A stretch of DNA of 64,000 bases from Chinchilla lanigera. Lineage: Eukaryota > Chordata > Mammalia > Rodentia > Chinchillidae. The notes beneath the pieces were generated by a model, which saw nothing but the letters and a program-made list of their open reading frames with translations, had not been told where the DNA came from and made no database searches. The stretch covers positions 2,036,741 to 2,100,740 of the forward strand of contig NW_004955402.1 of NCBI RefSeq assembly GCF_000276665.1, in the 5' to 3' direction. This document shows, in pieces, positions 10,091 to 22,001 of this stretch (positions are counted from its first letter, which is position 1; each line of letters opens with the position of its first letter). Position numbers and translations under genes: made by a program.

Positions 10091-12785
10091 GACAGGCATA
10101 TAAGCTCCGGAGGGAGGGCCTCTGTGGGCAAATGCAGGCAATGGGTAGCTGGAGCAAGTTGTATTGGCTGGAAGTAGATGAGTCAGGAGCAGGGAGTGAA
10201 GTTACAGATGTTAGCAGGGACTGTGGCAGCCAACAAGGGTGCCAAGGCGGAATTCTCAGGAAGAAGGGGCCTTTTCTTCTTTTTTTCTTTCTTTGAGATG
10301 CAGGGAATGGTTTGGTTTCATTTTTAACTCCATAAAAGCCCTTTTGCTGCAGTCATAGACTGTGGGTTTTAATTAATTAGTTCCCATTCTGTCTCCCTCT
10401 GGTATATGTTGTGTACCCTTGAATGATGGCACAAGAGTCAAAGCGTGGGTGACCCCCACAGAGAGGCCATTCAGATGCCTGCCTGGCTGCACCCCTCCTG
10501 GGGACTTCGGCACAGTTTAGCTCAGGAGGGTGCGAGGCCTCCATTGCGCCGTATGTCAGTTGCCATGGACATGGAGCTGAGGACCCAGTCAGCCACCACA
10601 GCCAGAGCTTTGCAGTGTTGGTGCACAGATGGAGCAGCCTATGGCTTCTGCTGCCCACTCCACTCACTCACACAATCATCCAGCAGGTACTCAGAGGTTA
10701 AGCATTCCAACCCCCTTTCCCTCGAGGGTGGCCTTAACTAATAAGACCTGATCAAGTTTTCTACTTAAAGACTTCTTTCCCCCCAGTGGATCACTAGGAA
10801 AATAAGGAGAACCAAAAAAAATGAAACAAAATAAAAGCTATCAACTTGTATTAAATAAACAATAACAACAAAAAGCCAGCCCTGCCTTCTAGCTATTTTG
10901 AAATAGCCATGTTTCTCCTTAACTATCTCAACCTTCTGGGTTGCCAGTGCTGGGGCCACACGCCAGGCTCTCTTCCTCAGGGACTGCGTGGGCCTGGGGT
11001 TCACAGCAGTGTCCATGGGCTGGGAGCAGGGGTTTCGGGAGTGAATAGGCAACACTGCCCCACACACACACCCAGGCCGAGCTTGCCCATGGGAAGGAGC
11101 TCTGGAAGCCGTGGGCCTCCAAGAACAGCTTTGGTTCAAAAACCATTTGGAGGTGGCTTGCAGAGAGACAGCCACACGACATGGAGCACGGGAGGGACTC
11201 TGGCTGGGAACAGGTTGGTGAGGGGTGACGGAAACAAAGCCACAAGCAGCTGGGACCTGACGTGACAAAGGGCCCGAGAGGTTTCCAAACAGTTGGAGCC
11301 CCGCCTCCCATCCAGTCTGGATTAGCACAGGCGGAGGGGGAAAGAGAACTCGCAAAGGAGATCCACAGCAATCCAGCACCACGCCTGAGCTGTGTCTGCC
11401 CCTCTGCCCAGAAAGCGGCTGTGTGTAGGAAAGCTGGGAGCGAGGCGCCCTCCCAGCCCTTCCTGCTGGCCCTTCCCAGCCCGCCCGCCGGTCGTTATTT
11501 GGGGCCGTCCGTCTGAGCCCTACTTTGGGCCAGGTGGCAATGGTGAGGATGTGGGAACAGCACCAAGCCCCACCAAGTGGGCGCTGGCCCCAGGCTGCCA
11601 GGCTGGCTGTTGTGTGCCGGGTCTGCAGGAGCACCAGGCAGCCAGGCTGGCCATGGGCTGTGGCACTGGATGCCGGGCACCAGTCACGAACCAGCAAGTG
11701 TGCGAGGCGAAGGCCAGGCAGCCCTGGGGTGCAGATGCAGAGCTCTCCCCTTCCTCAGTCTCCTCACTGCCCGCCGCTCTCTGCCTGCCCCCACTTCCTG
11801 CCTCTGCCCTCCTCCCTCCGCCCTCTCTACCCTCTTTCCTTTCCGGAAGTGCTTCTGTAGCAGGAGCCCCCCCGCCCCTGAGGTTCTGATGCTTGTCAAC
11901 TCTTGCTCATTTGGTAATAATTTTATAAATGTGCTCTGGAAAAAAAAACTTTAACAGATCAAATACTGTAAGGACGATGGAACAGTAGGCGGAGCCTTCA
12001 GACACCGGGAGCGCCCTGTAGATAGCGGCGGGAGAGTTCATTGGGACGCACCGACCCTTCCAGAGACGCAGGAGGCCTGAATGACAAAGACAGCTCAGTT
12101 TGCAGGCAGCTGGCACGGGCGGACCTGGTACCTGTCCTCTGAGACGCGCCCTGGCCCTCCTGGGCCCTGCCACCTCCCCCCTCCTGGCACCTGCAATGCT
12201 TTAGCCTAGATGGAGCCCCACGGGTGCCTTGCCAGCTTTCAGTAATTTCGAGCTCTTTAATCAGTATTGCCTCTGCCTTTCCTCTGAAAAAGAGAAAACC
12301 CACCCAGAAGTCCACAGCTAAACCCATGAAAAGCTGCTGCTTCGATGGGACAGCACAACCCAGGCCCCGAGAGCCTTCCTGCAACCTCGTCTCCTCCCGT
12401 GCTCCCCATGCCCTGCCCTGGACCCAGGGGCCCTACGGCAGTCAGGCCTGTCCCTTGAGGGGCACACAGGAGGGGAGGGATGCACTGCCCCACAAAGCCC
12501 TTGGGAGAAGGACTGGTGGGGGGCATGGGGACATCTGTCTCGGGTCTCAGTGCTGCCAGCGCCGGCCAGCACCCTCGGGCTGTGTCCTCAGAGTCAGGCC
12601 ACCCTGGACGGGGGATGTTCAAACCAGTGTGTCTGCACTGAACACTCGTGAACTCTCCTTGTCATTACTTCCGGAACAATCCAGGGTAAGGACTACTCAC
12701 ACAGCACTTAGATTGCATTTGGTGCTGTAAATCAGCTAGAGATGGGTTATGGCACAGTTTTTACACAAATACTGCCCTTTTTCTT
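10091..12785. other. GC-rich unique DNA without a recognised gene
   Basis: This 2.7-kb block rises in GC content from about 10.9 kb. A 310-codon open frame lies on minus (10765-11697), with many Trp, Arg and Pro residues, no domain and a hydrophobic C-terminal end read from A-rich DNA. Long frames also run on plus (11392-11889). Stop codons are simply rare here. No splice-bounded exon or promoter was convincing. Confidence 0.45.
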
Positions 12786-12787
12786 CT

Positions 12788-12952
12788 CTTCAGTACTGGG
12801 TATTGAACCCAGGGCCTTGGCACTGAGCTACAGTCCTAGACCATTCATTTATTCATTTTTAGACAATACCTCATTAAGTTGCTAACTTGCCTGGGCTGGG
12901 TTCAAACTTGCAGTCTTCGTGCCTCGGCCTCTCAGAGGCTTCTCAGTCAGCT
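12788..12952 (-). repeat. B1-ID dimeric SINE, antisense
   Basis: Read on minus, a B1-like body (GGCCGAGGCACGAAGACTGC...) is followed by an ID-like body (GTAGCTCAGTGCCAAGGCCC...TTCAATACCCAGTACT). This is the order of B1-dID dimers of squirrel-related rodents. It is old, and its target duplications are not obvious. Confidence 0.65.
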
Positions 12953-14984
12953 GCTGTTCCATTTTATACAAGGTTATTGAGCATCTGCAGATTTGGGCAT
13001 CTGGGGGCCCTGGAGCTTGTCTCCCTGGGGATACAGAGGCAGTGGTCCCTCTTCCAGTGTAAGCTACCACCTCAGCATCACCTTTCTGGAAGCATCAGGC
13101 CAGGGTGCTGTGGAAGCCTTCAGGCCTGGAGTCAGAGCTCTGGTGCTTCCTAAGGGTGGCCCCTACTCCCTAAAGACAGCAATCACGTGGCATGCCAGGA
13201 GGGCGCCACAGTCCCTGAGAAGCCAGCAGGATCCTGGGAACGTGTCCTGAAGGGAGCCCTGCACCAAGAGAGCTCAGCCAGCTGTGAAGCGCATGTGTAT
13301 TCCTGCCCTGCTCTGCCCTCCTCTTTATCCTGCTCTTTCTAAGATGTCAGATATAGCGCATCCATCCAACTACAGGGAGCTGCAGTTCTCATGAGCTTCC
13401 TGGTCAGGCGCTCGGGAACAGAGATGACCCAGCTCGAAGGACCTTGCCTGGTTTTACTCTTCCTCCTGGGTTGAGCAGATTCCCACAGGCAAGTGCAGAC
13501 AGCCACTAATGAGGACAGAAGCAGCCCAGAGCTGAGGGTGGAAGGTCAGTATCTGTGTCGCTCATTTCAACCTTGAAAGTCTTGGCCAGGCCTTGCCAAT
13601 CCGCTGTCCCTTGCAGGACTGCTTATAAAACAAAAAACTCCCTCCACATTTGGCATTTGAAACCCAACCATTTTTTAAGTTGCAAAAGAGATATTCTTTT
13701 GCAGACCATCTGTTATTTAGTAATGTGCAAATTACCAGTAACTCATTCCAGATTCTTTTCTGCAAGCATAGCCATAAACAAACTGCTCCACATGCAGAAA
13801 TGGAAGTCATTTTCCCTTTGAAAATTCATTCAGTACTGCGTGTTTGGAAGAGGGTGAGGGGGAAGCTTCCTGGCAGATGCCAAAGATGTTATTCCTGTAC
13901 ACAAATATAGCACAAAGCCAAGCTGGGACGGGTCTTTGGGAATCTTCCACATTCCTCCCAGGCCCCTCCTGATGGGCGTTTGCCCAGAGGTCTCACAACC
14001 TGGGATGTGTGCGTGTGACCACGAAGCCCTCTACGCCCAATTTATGTGCACATTCATCTCTTTGTGCTTCCAGCTATTAAAATGCTCTCCTGGGAAACAA
14101 TAGAGAATCACAATGGAGAAGCACATCTAACTTTTTGTTCCTAAGAAGCTGCTGAGAAACTAAATTTCCTGAGAAGATCATCAAACAATCTTGGCATTCT
14201 CCTGGAGAGGACATCCTGATCTGTATCTCTGGCCGCCTGGTCCTCAGGTGGGTTAAGGCAGAGCAGGAGGCAGCAGTAAGGAGAGTCTTACAAGAAGACT
14301 GCACGTCTGCTTTCACTTTTAGAGCAAAATCGAATTTCTGGGGCCAGCAATTAAGACCTGGAGCAGGCTCCTGGGGACCACATCTCTGTCCCCTTCTGCA
14401 CAGTGCCCCTCTTCTCTTACACACGCGAGGTCAGTTAAGCTCAAATCGAGCAACTTGGTTTTACTGTCCCTACAGTGTGGTTTTGATGGAATAAGTGATT
14501 CACTCACGACTGCCAAGGTAAACATGAACTCACTGAGGTTGGGACTGGAGCTTACTGATAAAGTTTACAAAGTCTCACTGAAATGCTACCTAACATGTCA
14601 CCATTAGAAGCTGCAAAACCAAAGAAAGGCTGACCTTTGGAAGAATGAAAACTGAACCAGGTGAACACATTAGCCTCCTGTGGCTGCCTGACCAAACTCC
14701 AGGAAGGAGATGCTGAACACCAGGCCACTGATCGTCTCAAAGCTCCTGCAGCCCTGGGTTCTGCATAGTGGCTGCAGCCTCTGCCCAGGGTTGAACCTGA
14801 CGCAAGTGAAGGTGACGGCCAGAGCTGCAGTCTTGTCCAAGGTCATGCCCTCTTCCTGTCCCCAAATGTTGGCAGGGTTCAGCTGGGGATGCAAACCCTG
14901 TCTTCCTGGAGATAGCTCTGCACCCTCCTTGCCACATGGAGGTTGCATCCTTAGCTCATTCATTACTAGCTATTTGTCCATCCA
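12953..14984. other. Unassigned unique DNA, possible conserved non-coding parts
   Basis: No mobile element was recognised over 2 kb. The stretches 13560-13850 and 14040-14200 are AT-rich and free of repeats. The second holds two ACAATRG-like sites (ACAATAG and ACAATGG). They look like candidate regulatory DNA, but conservation cannot be judged from one sequence. Confidence 0.3.
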
Positions 14985-14989
14985 AATAT

Positions 14990-15347
14990 TGTATTACTCA
15001 GGTATCTGTTGCAGTGACAAAATGCCTGGGATGAACCAACTTATAAAGAGGAAAGGTTTACTTTGACTCAAGTTTTCAGAGTTTCCTCCATGGTCACATG
15101 TGGGTCATGGTGAGGCTGCATAGGTGGCAGAAGCATGTTGAAGCAAAACTACTCACCTCAGGGTGGCTGGGAAGCAAAGAGGAAGACAAGAAGGTGTGGG
15201 GGATCCCATATCTGCTCCAAGCCATGCCCCCAATAACCTCACTTCCTCCCATTAGGCCTCACCTCTTAAAGGTTCCACTGCCTTCTAATAGCAGGACCAT
15301 ACCTCCAACACATGGGCTTCTGTACTCTTACGGTCCACACTGTAACA
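14990..15347 (-). mobile_element. MaLR-type solo LTR, antisense
   Basis: Plus-strand ends are TGTATTACTCAGG and CTGTAACA. The body includes GTGACAAAATGCCTGGGATGA and AAAGAGGAAAGGTTTA, the mirror of a MaLR 3' end with its polyadenylation region. The flanks AATAT and GATGT match only partly, so the duplication has decayed or the limits are a few bases off. This is a different subfamily from the copy at 3326. Confidence 0.65.
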
Positions 15348-15951
15348 GATGTGCACACTCAGAGCAGTTGATTGTGCACACCCAGCTTCTCCTGCAGATC
15401 ACTTGCACTGCTCAGCATGCAGGGCTCCTCCACGCTTCTTGCCCTGTGTCCTGGCATACAAGACAGTGACTCCAAGTGCCACAAGGGCTTACAGCTTGTG
15501 CTGCTGCTGCCCCAGAGCAGATGTCACTGTGGAGGGTGGGGAGCAGTAGCCCAAGGAAAACCCTGCTGAGTGAAAGTGAAAATCAGCTGCCTTGTCAAAT
15601 CCTTCCTTTGAGCACAAAAGCATAACATTTTTCCAGAGATGCAGTACTCAGACTAAGCATCATTTTATCTGTTTACTTCTCTTGGTTTTCTAATTTGTGG
15701 TTTCAAGAGGTTATTACAAATTAGCATATGTTTGCAGAGGTTGGATTTTAAAAAACACTTTGCAATATGAAAAAAACTTACTCAAATTTATAAATATGTT
15801 AATCTGAATATAATACTAGCAACTACATATCATTAAATGTTCAAATTATAAAAACACTTAAGGCTTACACTCCACAAATAAAAATGCAGCCCCCTTCTCA
15901 GTAGAGTGGGGACCATCCTGCCAAGGCCCTGGCGGGGGAAGTATAGGGTCC
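15348..15951. other. Unassigned DNA
   Basis: The first half is GC-moderate and the second half strongly AT-rich. Neither a repeat family nor an exon was recognised. Confidence 0.4.
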
Positions 15952-16033
15952 GGGGCTGCTGGGGTGGCTCAGTGGTGAGTGCTTGCCTGGCACACACAGG
16001 CCCTGGGTTTGATCCCAGTGCTGCAAAAGATTA
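15952..16033 (+). repeat. ID SINE, diverged
   Basis: GGGGCTGCTGGGGTGGCTCAG is followed by GTGCTTGCCTGGCACACACA and a B-box region GGGTTTGATCCCAG. The A tail is short (AAAAGATTAAAA). Neither promoter box is perfect. Confidence 0.65.
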
Positions 16034-17080
16034 AAATGCATTTTAATGTAGAATATTAATATTTATTAATTTAAACAAATTATAATTTTTATTTTGCTTT
16101 TGAATTTGAATGGGCAATTTGAAATGGTTTAGAAAAATAATATTTTGGAAAACATCTAAAAAGGTTTCAGATGTCTTTGTTATGTCATTTCCTTTATATA
16201 TATACACATACATTGATGAAAATACATTCATACTCAAGTACAGTTTCATTTTAAACCCTTTAGGTACATTAAAATGAGTATAAGTAGAGATTATAATAGA
16301 AATTAAAAGGCAAAAATAGAGCTCTGGAGAAAAGGTATAAAAACATTTTCATAAAGACAATCTGCTTAAATGTTTAAAAATTGAAAAAGTAAAAGCTACC
16401 AGATTTCTCTTGGACATGACTTGCATGGAACATGAATAAAGCATTAGGCATTTTCACTCATGAATATTTAGTCATTTACTAAAACAAAGAATACGAGCAG
16501 TAAAATGATCTTCATCTAACCCAATAGTCAATAAGTTTGTATGAAACCTCTGTAATTTCCTGAAGTTACTAAATGAAGATTTAATGACTGATTCGAAGGT
16601 AACAATGAAAAGATCAAGCTGAAGGCGATGATATCAACTCTGTGCTGTCCACTGCAGATGACACTGACTCGCTGGTGTGGAAAGATGGGACCTGCAGGGC
16701 TGGGCTCCAGGAAGGCCACCTCTGCTGAGAGGCTGCTGGGTGCGCAGGCAGCAGGGAGCGCATTAGCAAGACGCAGTCCATCACTCTGATTATGGCTTGT
16801 GTTGACTGGAGGTGGCAGAAACTTCAGGGTTTTCTTTCATACCAACATCTTTTAAGAGGAGAAAAAAGTTTCAGAAAGAATCTGCAATATTATTTTTAGC
16901 CAATGATTTTATTTGTAACTGCAATAATAAGGTCTTTGTTTAATATTGCAAAAATGTGTCCTTTGTATACTCATAAACCCCTTATGCAATATGTAGAAAT
17001 AATAAATAAGTAGAATTAATGAATTAATGAAATATTGCTTCTTGAGGCCCTGCAGCACAATATTTGCAGACTATAAGGTG
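16034..17080. other. AT-rich unassigned DNA
   Basis: The sequence is strongly AT-rich except for a GC-richer island at about 16590-16800. No repeat family or exon was identified. Confidence 0.4.
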
Positions 17081-17114
17081 GCATTTATAAGTTTAGTAAA
17101 AATTATTTCTGAAT

Positions 17115-17950
17115 TTGATCTTGAATGGTGAACTTGAAAAACAGATAAAAATGATAAAAACAAATGACAGTCCCCTAGGATGGAAGACTCAAAATAAGAC
17201 CAGTAACTTAACAAGTAGTAAAGTGAAGAAAAACTCATGCATGATATTTTTAATGAAGTATTACTCGTATCAACTAAATTATACCAGGAAAGTCATGCTG
17301 AGCAACAAAGAATTTTTACACATGCTCTTGAACAACCAAAATGAGCAGAAACAAGGAGACTGGTGTGACTGAGTACCTCATTGGTTGTATACTTATTATG
17401 AAAAGTACAGGTTTGACTTAAATGAAGATCCAGAAAAAATACCATTAGCATTAAGCACCAATTTAAAAGACTTCCTTGAGAAGCCCAGGAGAATGTAGAC
17501 CCCCACAGGCAGTAAAGATGTGGCCAGAATTTTGGGTGGAAGTTCAAAATCATTCTTCTGCATCTAGAGTCTAGTTTGCACTTGTTACCAGAGAGATCCT
17601 GTCTCAGCTGTGAGGATGTCGAGGACATTCATCAGAAAATCTCAAAGATTGTCTATGATACTTTTTATGTGTAGGCAAAAATGGACATATTTATAAAACA
17701 TGTAGAATATAAAGCTGATGATCACTTTGGGCCACATGGTGGAGGTATCAACTATATGCTTTTAAAAATTAGATTCAATTTGGACAAGATTTGTCTTGCA
17801 CTAGATAACAATAATATAGTATCATCAAAATGAAAAGCTCTTTGTGGTTTTGCCTGAAATTAATTCAATTTTAAAGGGTGCTCTTCATAGCTATGCTTAG
17901 GAGCTATGTACAACAGAAACTGTTGGTTACTATTAGCAATATTAACACAC
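17115..17950 (+). pseudogene. Possible processed pseudogene of an unidentified gene
   Basis: An 85-codon frame at 17115-17372 (Lys- and Asn-rich, with SYQLNYTRKVMLSNKEF) runs to a TGA. A protein-like reading continues after the stop (HWLYTYYEKYRFDLNEDPEK) and again, in another frame, to about 17760 (DHFGPHGGGINYMLL). The composition looks like real protein rather than translated non-coding DNA, and stops and frame shifts interrupt it. No introns are evident. I cannot name the parent gene. A decayed transposon reading frame is the alternative. Confidence 0.35.
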
Positions 17951-17982
17951 TCAGCTTAAGCCAGTTCATTTTCCAAACTATT

Positions 17983-18111
17983 AAAACTTAGTGATGTGGG
18001 GGCTGGGGATTTAGCTCAGTGGCACAACACCTGCCTGGCAAGCGCGAGATCGTGAGTTCAATTCCTGGTACTGGAAAAAAACCAAAAACAAAAAAAAACT
18101 TAGTGGTGTGG
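17983..18111 (+). mobile_element. ID SINE inserted at the edge of a class II LTR
   Basis: The ID body starts at 18000 with GGGCTGGGGATTTAGCTCAGTGG and keeps good A and B boxes (GAGTTCAATTCC). The duplication AAAACTTAGTGATGTGG at 17983-17999 recurs at 18095-18111 with one substitution. The LTR-like sequence continues directly after the right copy, so the ID landed in or next to the older retroviral LTR. Confidence 0.85.
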
Positions 18112-18278
18112 TCTTAGCCCCAAGAGAATCTCAAATTCCGTGAGAGGGCTTTTATCCTCCTAAAGCACTGAAATCATTCCATTTGCCTCTTTTTATTTAG
18201 CCTTTGCTGTACACTCACTTGGGAGATTGTGGACCTGATCAGTCTGTGATAACTAAGGTGTATTACTAACCCAATAAC
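18112..18278 (+). mobile_element. 3' part of a class II ERV LTR
   Basis: This segment (AGAATCTCAAATTCCG, TGATCAGTCTGTGATAACTAAG) matches 54137-54286 over about 150 bp, including GGGAGATTG and CCTGATCAGTCTG. A primer-binding site follows immediately, so this is the U5 end of a 5' LTR. The upstream U3 part is too diverged to delimit and is split by the ID insertion. Confidence 0.65.
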
Positions 18279-18297
18279 TGGTGTCCCAGAACAGGAC
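18279..18297 (+). other. Primer-binding site, lysine-tRNA type
   Basis: TGGTGTCCCAGAACAGGAC begins right after the LTR end. It resembles the complement of the tRNA-Lys 3' end used by betaretroviruses and their endogenous relatives, with a substitution and an extra base. This is what separates this LTR from a solo copy. Confidence 0.65.
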
Positions 18298-18495
18298 ATA
18301 TAATCCTTGGACTGGAAATTTTTAGCCTGAATGAGTAAGTCTATGTAGAGTGGAAAGTGTGGGAGATGGGAGACAGCCTTCACAGGATGAAAACTTCTCC
18401 AGGGACACCTGGAGAGAGGAGAGAAGAGAAGCATTTCTCAAGGAATAGGGGTGAGTCTTCCCACTGTGAACAAGCTGTTTTTATCCAGGAGTAAA

Positions 18496-19201
18496 ATGGC
18501 CAAAATTGTTCAACCAAAGAGCAAATATACATAAAGCTGCTCCAAGGTTGGCTTAAATACCCAGGGGCTCATGTGCCAAAAAAAGACTTAACAAAAATGT
18601 TTCAAGAGGTAACCAAATATAATGCATGGTTTCCTGGGACAGGCACTGTAGATATTGACGATTGGGAAAGAGTAGGAAAAAAACTTAAAAAGGCACACAG
18701 AACAGCAAAAGTCATTTCCTCTGAGACTTGCTCAACCTGGAGCCTAGTTCGTTCAGTTTTACGTGTGTGGCAGAGCTTACAGTCAAAAGCCTCTGGCTCA
18801 GACACAAAGGAAACAAAACAGCTACCAGCAGAGACACCTAGGCAGGAGCAGGAGCCTTTCAAAAGAACACCCCACACAGCTCTATCTAGAAACTTACAGA
18901 TTTTACAGGAACAAGAAGCCACAAAAAGACAAATCATTGGCACTCCAACTCGCCTCCCCGTTAGAACTCAGTGAAATGATTGTAATGAGGAGATTGTTTC
19001 TCATTCGCCTTTTGAAATGCAGAGGGTAAAAAATCTTAAACAAACTGTTGTTAACAAGGGGAATATTGGACTTCTGCTCCCAATCCACCATTACTTAAAC
19101 CCACCACTTGGGCAGATTCTCTACCTAAGATTTATCATGAACCAAACATGACTGGCCCTAAATTAGATAGAAGGTTTTTATTTTTTTCAAATTCTTCTTA
19201 T
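18496..19201 (+). pseudogene. Broken gag of a betaretrovirus-like (class II) ERV
   Basis: About 200 bp after the primer site, an ATG at 18496 opens a short frame that soon hits a stop. A second, longer frame (18573-18974) carries matrix-like sequence with the hallmark WFPGTGTVDIDDW, which follows the class II gag matrix pattern. Similarity then fades through Gln- and Lys-rich sequence with stops, and no capsid or zinc-knuckle region was recognised. At least one frame break separates the ATG from the conserved block, so no gag protein can be made. Placed after a lysine-type primer site, this supports a type II element. Retroviral gag is the only family I recognise for it. Confidence 0.65.
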
Positions 19202-19400
19202 AAGAGAACTCTGCTAAGCCAGGCATGGTGGCACACTCCTATAATCCCAGCACTTGGGAGGCTGAGGCAGGAGGATCATTGTGAGTTTGAGACCAGCATG
19301 GGCTACAAAGTGAGCTCACGGCCAGCCTGAACTGCACAGCAAGACCCTGTCTCAAAAAGACAAAAAAAAAAAAAAAAAAAAAAAAAGAGAACTCTGCTAA
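19202..19400 (+). mobile_element. B1-type SINE inside the ERV, 16-bp target duplication
   Basis: The B1/7SL body starts at 19218 with GCCAGGCATGGTGGCACACT and contains AATCCCAGCACTTGGGAGGC. It carries an internal duplicated block (ACAAAGTGAGCTCACGGCCAG) and ends CCCTGTCTCAAAAAG plus a long A tail. AAGAGAACTCTGCTAA at 19202-19217 is repeated exactly at 19385-19400. The perfect duplication and long tail suggest a young insertion. Confidence 0.93.
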
Positions 19401-21340
19401 AAAGTTCTGACCGGTCTTTTTATAATTACATACTTAAAAAATTATAAAAATTTCTATAATTCAATTTGGCCAAAAATATATTAGAATGCACTCTGATTTT
19501 ATAAGCAAATTGTCTTGTGTGTGTGTGTTTGTTTGTCTCTGTTCAGTCTGTAAACAACTATTTTATTTGAGCTCAACCTATTTTTCTTCTTTTTGTATTT
19601 TTGTATTTTTGAAACATTTGTCTATAATTTAATTCGGGTTATAGATACATGTCATCTAAAATTAAGGATATCCTTCCACCAATGTTACCAGCTGATCAAA
19701 ATGATGTCAAAGATGGTTTTATAAATGTCACATGTATTGTTTATGTAGTATGACTTGAGAGGCTCTCATTACTCAAACTTAATATGCTAAGTATTGAGAT
19801 TGAATTTTCATGGGTTATCAAAAATTTATTAAGCTAATTAAACAAAAATCCCTTAGGGTGAGGAGAAACTGTTGGACAGGACTCCAATTGATGAATAAGG
19901 AAGCAGCTGCCTGGAAACATTATTTTAGTCCTTGTTGATTAATGGGAAGCCCCAATAATCTCCATAGCCTTGTGAGAGACACCCCAATAAATATTGTTCA
20001 AAATATATTATTGTGATATATTTACACTGATCATCAGCAAAAGGTTAAATTTTCAAAAAATAAGACAGTAAGGTTTTCTGATTAAAAGATGTTCTTGGTA
20101 CAAATCTAAATCAAGAAACAAAATAATGACAATTTGTTACTGCTAATTTTATGGTGTAAAATGTATTCATGCCTTTTTTATAGCTGAGTAATACTCTAAA
20201 ACCCAGAATGTACAATAGATCATAAGAAAAGGAAAGAAATTGCTCAAAGGAAGGAACAACTGGGATGAGGGAAAGAAGAAAAAAAAAGTACTAAGGCTAT
20301 CTATCTATCTATCTATATAGATCTCTCTATATATATCAGTGGCATAACTGTACTGCTGGTGTCTGATGGGTTTGTTGAGGAGAACAGTTAATGATTCAAA
20401 GTTTTTTTGATTAATTTTGCATGCTTTATATCTGGTAATCTGAGCAACTTATGTAACAACCACAATTTGGGGTATAACAGCCATTGGTGAATTCCTATAA
20501 TTCTGTCTAGTGAAACTATGTATTGTCTTTCATGTTCTTTTAAATTATTATTTTCTTATTCCTTTTAATGATTTGATCAATCTTCTATTCTTACATCTGG
20601 CAATCTGAGCAACTTCATTGAAGATAACAATATGTAGTAAAACAACCACTGTTAATCCCTATCATTTGATTTGAAACCCCGTATCATTTTTAATGTCCTG
20701 CACTGTTTTTTTTTTTTTGTATTTTGTTATTGTTCTTTTTTTGTACTATTTTCTTTAAAATAAAAAATGTATTCATACCTTCCAAATGTACATTATTCTA
20801 AAATGTAAAACTGGGATTGTTTATAGTAATAGACATCAGCCTTTCTCTTGTGCCCCAGATATTTATTAAAAGAGGTTCATGTCAAGTCAACATGAGGTCA
20901 TCAGTCAAATGATAATCTTCAGCAAAAACCTAAAAAACTTAATGGTGTTTGAGAAAATACGTTTTTAAAATCAAAGGAAATTTTACAGGATCATATATTT
21001 ACAGGGAAGTGTTTAGAATTCTCTACTTTATAATGCATCAAAAATAAGATGAATTATGGAAAACAAACTCTAGTAAAAAGTAAAAATAGAGTTGAGGTGG
21101 TAGATGCTGAAACTTTTCCTAACTTTGTTTTATCTGAAAATACTCATCATAAAAAAAATGTGGGACCAAAAAAGAAATTACATGTGAAATTTGCAAAAGG
21201 AGTTACATTCCAATAAAACACAAGGGAATTAAGGTAGAAATGAAATATCCACTTGACAAAAAAGGAAGGCTCACCCACAAAGAGTCCCAAGATTCATTTC
21301 TGTAGAGATTATTTCCTGACCATTAAAGGCAGAGGTGCAA
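19401..21340. other. AT-rich DNA, possibly ERV internal, with a 165-bp duplication
   Basis: After the B1 the sequence is strongly AT-rich and lacks pol or env motifs. A diverged direct duplication with period 165 lies at about 20430-20760; ATCTGG and AATCTGAGCAACTT recur at 20430 and 20595. A (CTAT)n microsatellite is at 20297-20336. I did not find a matching 3' LTR, so the right limit of the class II element is unknown. Confidence 0.4.
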
Positions 21341-21485
21341 GCTGATTGTGGTGATGTACACCTATATCCCAGCACTCAGGAGGCTGAAGGCAGGAGAACT
21401 GCTGTGAATTCAAGGCCAGCCTGCACTACAAAGCAAGACCCTGTCTAAAACAATAAAATGAACAAACAAATAAAACAAAAAACAA
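21341..21485 (+). repeat. B1-type SINE (short form)
   Basis: GCTGATTGTGGTGATGTACACC is followed by CCCAGCACTCAGGAGGCTGA, CAAGGCCAGCCTGCACTACA and CCCTGTCTAAAACAATAAAA. It lacks the internal duplicated block of the copy at 19218. Target duplications were not clear. 21486-22001 shows no recognised feature. Confidence 0.75.
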
Positions 21486-22001
21486 ATGTGTGATAGAGTC
21501 TTAATTGAAGAGACTGGAACAAACTGAATAATATAACTTCTATTTCTGGTTTTCTTCATAAAACCTCAACTGTAAACAATTGGGAAGAAGAAAATTGAAA
21601 TACTGTACAGATTGGATGATAAGAGTCACATTCCAAGTAGCATGACTAAAACCACAATGTTTCATGATAGTTTCTATGATAAAAAAATAGCTTTTCACAG
21701 ATGGCCCAAAAAAGTATGTGCATTGTGATATGACAAATGACTTATAGTGCATTTCTGAATCTAAAATTTTAAAAAAAATTTTATTGACAATTCCAGTTGG
21801 TACTTCATAGCAGAGTAGTTTCTCCAAATTGGAATTAATTCAGATTGATCTAATAACTACAACGACTGAAGAAAATTTACTTCACTCAGCATTAGCATTA
21901 AAAGCACACAAATTATGTAAATGTTTAATTATGAAAGCATAATAGTGGAAAGCAGAACTAGCATAACTCTGTGGAAAGGAAGTTAAGAAAATAAAATTCA
22001 A

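Noticed and set aside
10765..11697. 310-codon minus-strand open frame as a gene
   Set aside because: It lies in GC-rich DNA where stops are rare, has no domain or homology I recognise, and its C-terminal hydrophobic end is read from an A/T-rich run. Competing frames overlap it on plus.
18573..18974. Host gene of 133 codons
   Set aside because: The matrix-like block and its place after an LTR and primer site make it endogenous retroviral gag.
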